A stretch of DNA of 64,000 bases from contig NC_090447.1 of the NCBI RefSeq assembly GCF_031143425.1, positions 21,983,426-22,047,425 of the forward strand, written 5' to 3'. The stretch's first letter is position 1; the number at the start of each line of letters is the position of its first letter. The notes under the pieces were generated by a model. The model ran no database searches. It was given only the letters and a program-made list of their open reading frames with translations, and had not been told where the DNA came from. Below, piece after piece: positions 23,493 through 31,514 of this stretch. The position numbers and the translations under genes were made by a program. This DNA comes from Pleurodeles waltl. Its lineage: Eukaryota; Chordata; Amphibia; Caudata; Salamandridae.

Positions 23493-25619
23493 CCTTTCTC
23501 AGAACCCACCCACCAGCACTTCAGACCCCAACGAAGCCGCCAACAACCTCACGAACTGGATCTCAGACTGCGCCAACCTCCTGGCCCCCCTGAAGACCCA
23601 AGCTAACAGAAACAACCACAAGAAAAACTCCTGGTTTACCCCCGACCTCAAGGACTCCAAAAAAGAATGCCGCTCCCTCGAGAAAACTTGGCGCCTCAAC
23701 CAAACCGACGAGAACATGTCTGCTCTCAAAAACGCTACCCGCAAACACCACCAACTCCTCCGCGCAGCACGAAAAACAGCCTTCCTGAACAGACTAGACA
23801 GCAACGCCCACAACAGCAAGGAACTATTTGGCATCGTCAAAGAGCTCTCCAACCCCGACGCCGAAAACAACTCCATCCCTCCCTCACAGGACCTCTGCGA
23901 CTCCCTCGCAGCCTTCTTCCACCACAAGATCACCGACATCTACAACAGCTTCACCACAACCAACACGAGCCCACCACCGGAACCCGCCACCGGCAACATC
24001 ACCATCCACACCTGGAACCCAACCTCCACTGAGGAAACCACCCGCGTCATGAACTCCATCCACTCAGGATCACCATCCGACCCCTGCCCGCACCACATCT
24101 TCAACAAAGCACCCCACCTCCGAGACATCATCAACGCATCTTTTTCCATCGCCACCTTCCCGGAGAACTGGAAGCACGCCGAACTGAACGCCCTCCTAAA
24201 GAAACCAACAGCAGACCCCATCGATCTCAAAAACTTCCGACCCATCTCGCTCCTACCATTCCCCGCCAAAGTGATTGAGAAAATCGTCAACGCTCAACTC
24301 ACCACCGCCCTAGAAACTAACGACTCACTCGACCCCTCACAGTTCGGCTTCAGAGCTAACCATAGCACCGAGACCGCCCTCAACGCAGCCACGGACGACA
24401 TCAGATACCTGACCGACAAAGGAGAAACCGTGGCCCTCATACTCCTGGACCTCTCTGCAGCATTCAACACGGTCTGCCACCGTACCCTGATACGTCGCCT
24501 CAGCAACACCGGCATCAAAGGCGAGGCCCTGGAATGGATCACCTCCTTCCTCTCCGGAAGAACTCAGAGAGTCCGCCTCCCCCCCTTCAGATCCACAGCT
24601 ACGGAGATCATCTGCGGCGTCCCTCAGGGATCCTCCCTCAGCCCCACCCTCTTCAACATCTACATGACCCCCCTGGCGAACATCGCACGCAAACACGGAC
24701 TCGACCTCATCTCCTACGCAGACGACACCCAGCTCATCCTATCCCTCACCAACAACCCCACCTCAGCAAGAACCAGACTACACGAGGGCATGAAGGAAGT
24801 AGCGAACTGGATGACAGACAGCCGGCTTAAACTGAATACAGAAAAGACGGAGGTCCTCATCCTCGGCCCCACACCAACCGCCTGGGACGACTCCTGGTGG
24901 CCTCCCGCCCTAGGCAGCACCCCCCAACACACCGACCACGCACGCAACCTCGGCTTCATCCTGGACTCTTCCCTCTCCATGACCAGACAAGTCAACTCTG
25001 TGACCTCAGCCTGCTTCAACACCCTCTGCATGCTCCGCAAGATCTTCCGCTGGATCCCCACCGACACCAGGAAGACCGTCACCCACGCCCTCGTCACCAG
25101 TCGCCTGGACTATGGGAACGCTCTGTACGCCGGCATCACCATCAAGCTGCAGAGGAAACTCCAACGAATCCAGAACGCCGCCGCACGACTCATCCTCAAC
25201 ATACCCCGCCACCACCACATCTCCGGACACCTCAAGAAACTCCACTGGCTCCCAGTCAGCAAGAGGATCACCTTCAGACTCCTCACCCACGCACACAAAG
25301 CCCTGCACAACCTCGGACCAAAACTCATCAACCACCGCATCTCCTTCTACACTCCTCCACGCACCCTACGCTCAACCGGACAAGCCCTAGCAGCCATACC
25401 CCGCATTCGCAAAGCCACCGCCGGAGGTAGGTCTTTCTCCTACCTAGCAGCAAAAACCTGGAACTCTCTTCCCAGCCACCTTCGCGCCATACAAGACCAC
25501 CTCCCCTTCAGAAGGCAGCTCAAGACATGGCTTTTCGTGCACTGACCCCCCCCCCCCCCCCAGCGCCTTGAGACCCTCACGGGTGAGTAGCGCGCTTTAT
25601 AAATGTAAATGATTGATTG
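23493..25619 (+). mobile_element. 5'-truncated L2/CR1-like LINE
   Basis: GC-rich non-LTR retrotransposon inserted in the minisatellite. Flanked by AATAC at 23488-23492 and 25620-25624, a plausible 5-bp target duplication. The 3' end has a C homopolymer (from about 25547), a conserved-tail hairpin (GAGACCCTCACGGGTGAG), then TTTATAAATG and a terminal ATGATTGATTG microsatellite instead of poly(A), as in L2/CR1-type LINEs. The endonuclease region is missing. Confidence 0.85.
23494..25545 (+). CDS. LINE ORF2 fragment: reverse transcriptase, 5'-truncated
   Basis: Reverse transcriptase of an L2/CR1-type non-LTR retrotransposon, which would copy element RNA at a nicked target. The frame is open from the truncation point; the first Met is at 23716 but coding similarity (e.g. 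SWFTPDLKDSKKECRSLE) begins upstream, so that Met is not the native start. Counting from it: NFRPIS 173-178, motif A LLDLSAAFNTV with Asp245, GVPQGS 301-306, YADD 334-337, and the C-terminal SRLDYGNALYAG, AARLIL and HWLPVSKRI blocks typical of the clade. The motif usually read FDTVDH is FNTVCH here, but the catalytic Asp245 is retained. No internal stop up to 25545. The apurinic endonuclease domain is absent, so the copy cannot transpose alone. Confidence 0.85.
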   Translation, partial: LSQNPPTSTSDPNEAANNLTNWISDCANLLAPLKTQANRNNHKKNSWFTPDLKDSKKECRSLEKTWRLNQTDENMSALKNATRKHHQLLRAARKTAFLNRLDSNAHNSKELFGIVKELSNPDAENNSIPPSQDLCDSLAAFFHHKITDIYNSFTTTNTSPPPEPATGNITIHTWNPTSTEETTRVMNSIHSGSPSDPCPHHIFNKAPHLRDIINASFSIATFPENWKHAELNALLKKPTADPIDLKNFRPISLLPFPAKVIEKIVNAQLTTALETNDSLDPSQFGFRANHSTETALNAATDDIRYLTDKGETVALILLDLSAAFNTVCHRTLIRRLSNTGIKGEALEWITSFLSGRTQRVRLPPFRSTATEIICGVPQGSSLSPTLFNIYMTPLANIARKHGLDLISYADDTQLILSLTNNPTSARTRLHEGMKEVANWMTDSRLKLNTEKTEVLILGPTPTAWDDSWWPPALGSTPQHTDHARNLGFILDSSLSMTRQVNSVTSACFNTLCMLRKIFRWIPTDTRKTVTHALVTSRLDYGNALYAGITIKLQRKLQRIQNAAARLILNIPRHHHISGHLKKLHWLPVSKRITFRLLTHAHKALHNLGPKLINHRISFYTPPRTLRSTGQALAAIPRIRKATAGGRSFSYLAAKTWNSLPSHLRAIQDHLPFRRQLKTWLFVH

Positions 25620-26010
25620 AATACGCACCTGGAGTACTACATGACATCCCCAAGGATTGAAACAGTGCTATGAACACCAGGACTGAGAGAGTACTATTCA
25701 CCCCATAAGTACTACATGATATCCACAGGCATAGGCAGAGTACTATATGCAACTGGAGTACTGCATGTGACCCACATGGACTGACAGAGTATTATACACA
25801 CCTGGAGTACTACATGACATACACATGGACTGACAGGGACTATCCATACCAGGAGTACTACATGACATCCACAGGCACTAACAGAGTAGTTTACGCACCT
25901 GGAGTACTCCATGACATCCCCAGGGACGGACAGAGCACTATAGGCTCCTTGGATCCTAGGTGACATCTAGATGTACTGAAAGAGTACTATGCACAACAGG
26001 AGTACCAAAT

Positions 26011-27710
26011 GACAGTGTTGGGATTGTAGAAGTCTGGCCTTCTATGTAGTGTGCAAGGCAAGGCACACTGTGCAAGGGATCCAGGCAACCACATATTGGT
26101 TCACAGGGGTAAAAACTAGATCACCTAATACTCTAATTTTTAAGGTAGCTTGGTCGAAAAGTTAGGCCAATCTTGGAGAAGTGCAAAACATTTGTTGTAC
26201 TCAGAGCATCAATCTTGCAACTCACACACTCGAAGGAAAAGCTTGAGACCAATTTATAAAAGTACTTCAGATCTTTATGTATTTTTTAAGACCAAGATAA
26301 TCAAAATTGGTTAAGTACTTTTGAGATATGAATTTTTGAATTTTAACAAAAATTGTCTTTTTGTGTGTAATTATGCACCATAGGAATCGATGGAGGATAA
26401 CCTTTAAAAATGCATATAAAATCAGACAGTGGTTTTTCCAAGTTCTTCTTTTTCTGGTTGATCAGTGGGCATAATCTGCCAGCTGGAGAAGTTTGAGTGG
26501 CTCCCGGTTCCAGAGGGAGCAGCGAGAGAAGGTCTCTGGAGGGGGTGCAGGGCCACTGTAAGGGACCACTTGAAAAAGCACTGCGCAGGTAAGTTTAAAG
26601 GTGAATCCTGTGGGTCCCCTTGGAGTGTCAAGGTCACAAGGGGTGGGGGACCCCTAGGGCACAGTCGGATCTTCTTTCCAGGGCACAGGGTGGCCGGGTG
26701 GAGAGCGAATCGGTGAGCCAGAAGCTGTGTGCAAGGATGCACTCAGGAGCAGAAGGTAAGTTGGTTCAAGGGACAGTTTCAGGACAATGGGGACACTCTG
26801 GCAAAAGGTCCAGGTTGCTGCTGAAATTCCTTGAGGAGGTCTTCCTCCTAGTTCTTTTGCAACCCTGAGCGGGCTGTTTTTCTTGGTGTCTGACACGGAC
26901 TGACCAGTACCCAGGGTATAGTCACGGTTTAGCCGCTAGAGGGCGCAGTGCCACTAAACCTAGCACACTGACAGGCTTTCTCCTCACAGTCATTGAGGTG
27001 CAGTTAGTGGCTGGTCAGTGAAGTGACTCTCACAGGCTTTTTAGTTTGTTGTGGTTTTAGAGCGGTGCCTCCACTCTGGAGGGAGTTCTTTAGTGATTTG
27101 TAAAGCCTGGAGGTTCTCTCCCAGAACTGCAACTGGAACAGGAACACCCCGGACATCCCACCAGAGTGCCCTTGTTCAGTGCTTAATTTGTAAAGAAAAA
27201 GGTGCTGGTGCGCAAAGCCCTCCTCTTCCACGTGGCTGCTGCAATGAAATGTGTGAACACGGAATACTGAGGCAGCGTGATCCTGAAGCCATCTCGACAT
27301 CTTCAATCCAAATAAAGCCACTCCCTGCCCCTTCAGCTCACTCTTGGAGCGTTCTACTTTCTCCCTTTACGGCGCTTTTTCATTTTTCCCTTCCTCCGTC
27401 TTTTCCATATGTGTCATTTGCTTGCAGCAAATGCTTGAGGCAGAACAATAAGCCCCGGCCCTAAAAAAATAAGTGCCGGTGCGCAGCACCGGAAACAACA
27501 AGCACAAATTAAGCACTGCCCTTGTTGTCCTGCAAGGTCCCCAGAAGAAGACTTTCCTCCAGCTTCAAAGGGTTCCATTGCGCACAGCCTCCAAGACCTC
27601 CAACTCGCCCTGCATCCAGCCTGCCCTGAGCCCTGCATCCCAGAACCAGCTGTGTGCCACAGGTCCCTAACCCATTGCTACCTCAACAGCCCAAGGGGAC
27701 CCTGAAGCAC
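26011..27710. other. Unclassified repeat-like region, possibly an old LTR
   Basis: No coding sequence recognised. The mix of AT-rich (26100-26440) and GC-rich (26460-27160) parts, with several GGTAAGT-like sites, resembles a long LTR, but no terminal motif pair was found. It is interrupted by a hAT MITE (27177-27518) and ends where a Gmr1-lineage LTR begins (27711). Confidence 0.3.
27177..27518. mobile_element. hAT-type MITE
   Basis: 342 bp with perfect 15-bp terminal inverted repeats (CAGTGCTTAATTTGT at the left, its reverse complement at the right). A perfect 8-bp target duplication CCCTTGTT lies at 27169-27176 and 27519-27526. An 8-bp duplication with CAGTG ends is diagnostic of hAT. Subterminal GGTGC/GCACC motifs extend the inverted repeat. 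No transposase is encoded, so it depends on an autonomous hAT elsewhere. Confidence 0.9.
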
Positions 27711-28164
27711 TGTAGGAGGACTGGTTTGTAGTGGGTACCTAAGGTACATACACCTTATACCAGGTCCACTTTTCCCTGATTAGTGAAATGTAGTCAGTGT
27801 CTAGAAGCCAGGCTGTCTAGAGGTAGCTGTAAGCAGAGCAGCTAAGGCTGAATTAGGAGAAATGCAAAGCTCTTGCAATAGCACTGTAGTCACACAGTAC
27901 TTAAACACATGAAAGACAATACTCAGTGTTACAAACATAAAGGTACTTTATTTTATTTTATTTACACAATGCCAAAAATAATTTGTAGGCTATACTCTCT
28001 CAGGAGGTAAGTAAATAACACAATATATACACTAGTAACCAGAAACAGGTAAGTGCACAGTAGGAAAACAGTGCAAATATTGAAAAACACTACAGGTTGC
28101 AATGGGCCTACGGAGAACACAAACCATATACTAAAATAGTGGAATGCAAAAGTCGGTTTCCCAC
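27711..28164 (-). mobile_element. Gmr1-lineage LTR fragment, third subfamily
   Basis: Minus-strand LTR terminus (plus strand TGTAGGAGGACTGG...) aligned with the first 450 bp of the LTRs at 7097 and 37404 but clearly diverged from both. It contains the reversed poly(A) region (ATAAAGGTACTTTATTTTATT). It stops exactly where the tandem array's first LTR begins, so the array inserted into it. The rest should lie beyond the right end of the array, outside the window. Bases 27706-27710 (AGCAC) are a candidate duplication. Confidence 0.7.
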
Positions 28165-29981
28165 TGTGAGAAAGTGGCCTCTTTCTAGCCTTGTTACCCC
28201 CACTTTTGGCCTGTTTGTGAGTGTATGTCAGGGTGTTTTCACTGTCTCACTGGGATCCTGCTAGCCAGGGCCCAGTGCTCATAGTGAAAACCATATGTTT
28301 TCAGTATGTTTGTTATGTGTCACTGGGACCCTGCTAGTCAGGACCCCAGTGCTCATAAGTTTGTGGCCTATATGTATGTGTTCCCTGTGTGGTGCCTAAC
28401 TGTCTCACTGAGGCTCTGCTAACCAGAACCTCAGTGGTTATGCTCTCTCTGTACACATTGTCACTAACAGGCTAGTGACCAATTTTACCAATTTACATTG
28501 GCTTACTGGAACACCCTTATAATTCCCTAGTATATGGTACTGAGGTACCCAGGGTATTGGGGTTCCAGGAGATCCCTATGGGCTGCAGCATTTCTTTTGC
28601 CACCCATAGGGAGCTCTGACAAATACTACACAGGCCTGCCACTGCAGCCTGAGTGAAATAATGCACACATTATTTCACAGCCATTTTCACTGCACTTAAG
28701 TAACTTATAAGTCACCTATATGTCTAACCTTTACCTGGTAAAGGTTAGGTGCAAAGTTACTTAGTGTGAGGGCACCCTGGCACTAGCCAAGGTGCCCCCA
28801 CATTGTTCAGGGTAAATTCCCCTGACTTTGTGAGTGCGGGGACACCATTACATGCGTTTACTACACATAGGTCACTACCTATGTGTAGCTTCACAATGGT
28901 AACTCCGAATATGGCCATGTAACATGTCTATGGTCATGGAATTGCCCCCTCTATGCCATCCTGGCATAGTTGGCACAATCCCATGCTCCCAGTGGTCTGT
29001 GGCACAGACCCTGGTACTGTCAAACTGCCTTTTCAGGGGTTTCACTGCAGCTGCTGCTGCTGCCAACCCCACAGACAGGCTTCTGCCCTCCTGGGGTCCA
29101 GCTAGGCCTGGCCCAGGATGGCAGAACAAAGGACTTCCTCAGAGAGGGGGTGTTACACCCTCTCCCTTTGGAAAATGGTGTGAAGGCAGGGGAGGAGTAG
29201 CCTCCCCCAGCCTCTGGAAATGCTTTCTTGGGCACAGATGTGCCATATTCTGCATAAGCCAGTCTACACCGGTTCAGGGACCCCTCAGCCCTGCTTAGGC
29301 GTGAAACTGGACAAAGGAAAGGGGAGTGACCACTCCCCTGACCTGTACCTCCCCTGGGAGGTGCCCAGAGCTCCTCCGGTGTGCTCCAGACCTCTGCCAT
29401 CTTGGAAACAGAGGTGCTGCTGGCACACTGGACTGCTCTGAGTGGCCAGTGCCAGCAGGTGACGTCAGAGACTCCTTCTGATAGGCTCCTTCAGGTGTTG
29501 CTAGCCTATCCTCTCTCCTAAGTAGCCAAACCCTCTTTTCTGGCTATTTAGGGTCTCTGCTTTGGGGAATTCCTTAGATAACGAATGCAAGAGCTCATCA
29601 GAGTTCCTCTGCATCTCTCTCTTCACCTTCTGCCAAGGAATCGACTGCTGACCGCGCTGGAAGCCTGCAAAACTGCAAAACTGCAACAAAGTAGCTAAGA
29701 CGACTACTGCGACCTTGTAACGCTGATCCTGCCGCCTTCTCGACTGTTTTCCTGGTGGTGCATCCTGTGGGGGTAGTCTGCCTCCTCTCTGCATCAGAAG
29801 CTGCGAAGAAATCTCCCGTGGGTTGACGGAATCTTCCCCCTGCAACCGCAGGCACCAAAAAGCTGCATCACCGGTCCCTTGGGTCTCCTCTCACGACGAA
29901 CGAGCGAGGTCCCTCGAATCCAGCAACACTGTCCAAGTAACCCCCACGGTCCAGTGACTCTTCAGTCCAAGTTTGGTGGAG

Positions 29982-30583
29982 GTAAGTCCTTGCCTCCCTA
30001 CGCCAGACTGCATTGTTGGAAACCGTGACTTTTGCAACTACTCCGGACTGTGTGCACTTCCGGCGGAAATCCTTTGTGCACAGCCAAGCCTGGGTCCACG
30101 GCACTCTAACCTGCATTGCACGACTTTCTAAGTTGGTCTCCGGCGACGTGGGACTCCTTTGTGCAACTTCGGGTGAGCACCGTTTCACTCTTCTTCGTAG
30201 TGCCTGTTCTGGCACTTCTGCGGGTGCTGCCTGCTTCGGAGAGGGCTCCTTGTCTTGCTCGATGCCCCCTCTGTCCCCAGACGAAATTGGCGACATCCTG
30301 GTCTATCCTGGGCCACAGCAGCATCCAAAAATGCTAACCGCACGACTTGCAGCTAGCAAGGCTTGTTGGCATCCTTTCGGCGGGAAAACACTTTTGCACG
30401 ACTCTCCACGGCGTGGGGGATCCATCCTCCAAAGGGGAAGTCTCTAGCCCTTGTCGTTCCTGCAGAATCCTCAGCTTCTTCTGTCCAGTAGAACCTTCTT
30501 TGCACCCACAGCTGGCATTTCCTGGGCATCTGCCCATCTCCGACTTGCTTGTGACTTTTGGACTTGGTCCCCTTGTTCCACAG
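29982..30583 (+). other. Putative intron within LTR A
   Basis: Donor AG|GTAAGT and acceptor after the pyrimidine-rich CCCCTTGTTCCACAG would remove 602 bp of R/U5 leader. The same pair is found at matching places in LTRs C and D, the minus-strand autonomous LTRs and the diverged relic at 7097-9313. In LTR B the donor is changed to GTTAAGT. Splicing itself is inferred. Confidence 0.4.
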
Positions 30584-31004
30584 GTACCCTCGACTGGAAA
30601 TCCATCGTTGTTGCATTGCTGGTTTGTGTCTTTCCGGCAGAATTCCCCTATCACGACTTCTATGTCCTTTGGGGAACTTTAGTGCACTTTGCACTCACTT
30701 TTCAGGGTCTTGGGGTGGGGTATTTTTCTAACCCTTACTATTTTCTAATAGTCCCAGCGACCCTCTACAAGGTCCCATAGGTTTGGGGTCCATTCATGGT
30801 TTGCATTCTACTTTTGGAGTATATGGTTTGTGTTGCCCCTATCCCTATGTGCTTCCATTGCATCCTATTGTAACTATACATTGTTTGCACTGTTTTCTAA
30901 GACTATACTGCATATTTTTGGTATTGTGTACATTTATCTTGTGTATATTTGCTATCCTCATACTGAGGGTACTCACTGAGATACTTTTGGCATATTGTCA
31001 TAAA

Positions 31005-31010
31005 AATAAA
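31005..31010 (+). promoter_or_regulatory. Poly(A) signal AATAAA, LTR A
   Basis: AATAAA 232 bp before the LTR end, with a downstream GT-rich element (TGTGTATTGTGTTTTC). It implies an R region ending shortly after and a short U5. Confidence 0.7.
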
Positions 31011-31243
31011 GTACCTTTATGTTTAGTATATCTGTGTATTGTGTTTTCTTATGATATTGTGCATATGGCATTAGTGGTACTGTAGTAGCTTCACACGTCT
31101 CCTAGTTCAGCCTAAGCTGCTCTGCTAAGCTACCATTATCTATCAGCCTAAGCTGCTAGACACCCTATACACTAATAAGGGATAAGTGGGCCTGGTGCAA
31201 GTACCCCTTGGTACTCACTACAAGCCAGTCCAGCCTCCTACAT

Positions 31244-31263
31244 TGGTTGTGCAGCGGTGGGAT
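31244..31263 (+). promoter_or_regulatory. Primer-binding site, unit A
   Basis: One base after the LTR: TGG, then a short stretch, then GCAGCGGTGGGAT. That 13-mer is complementary to the 3' acceptor/T-arm end of vertebrate tRNA-Leu(AAG) as I recall it, with a mismatch or insertion next to CCA. Confidence 0.5.
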
Positions 31264-31514
31264 AAGTGCTTTGAGACTACTTACCACTCTTGACATTGTA
31301 CTTTTCATAAGAGAAAAATATACAAAACAAGTTCAGTGTATGTACATATAACTAAAAAGTTTTTGCATTCCCTCTTTTCACTCTTTTCTAAGTGCTGAAA
31401 AGTACCTCTAAACTTTCTAATAGTTTCTAAAAAGTTTAAAAAGTTTTTTCTGTCTTTCCAAAAGTTCTGAAAAACTTTTTCTTCACTTTTTCTATCACTT
31501 AAACTCTTCTAAAA

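Larger units (their letters stand above)
23207..26010. repeat. 49-bp minisatellite, interrupted by a LINE
   Basis: About fifteen imperfect units, typified by CTGGAGTACTACATGACATC, followed by a CACAT/GGACTGACAGAGTACTAT segment. Units are 49 bp with small indels. The run occupies 23207-23492 and 25620-26010. The interrupted unit is exactly 49 bp once the LINE and one copy of its 5-bp duplication are removed. Confidence 0.85.
28165..31242 (+). mobile_element. LTR A (3078 bp)
   Basis: Begins TGTGAGAAAGTGG and ends CAGCCTCCTACA. Landmarks: hairpin train in U3 (28248-29338), CRE-like TGACGTCA at 29460-29467, weak TATA-like CTATTTA near 29545, AGGTAAGT donor-like site (29980-29987), TTCCACAG acceptor-like site ending 30583, AATAAA at 31005-31010 followed by a GT-rich stretch. 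It differs from B-D by two extra CTG units (near 29050), which explains its 6-bp greater length. Confidence 0.9.

Noticed and set aside
23207..26010. Regular 49-bp repeats resembling a CRISPR array
   Set aside because: Units are contiguous and imperfect without distinct spacers, in eukaryotic-type DNA. This is a minisatellite.
30783..31085. 100-codon hydrophobic, Cys-rich open frame at the 3' end of each array LTR (also partly in the autonomous 5' LTR)
   Set aside because: It overlaps the poly(A) signal and the R/U5 region. Conservation follows from LTR identity, and the autonomous version diverges in frame and length. I cannot support a protein without dN/dS or expression data.
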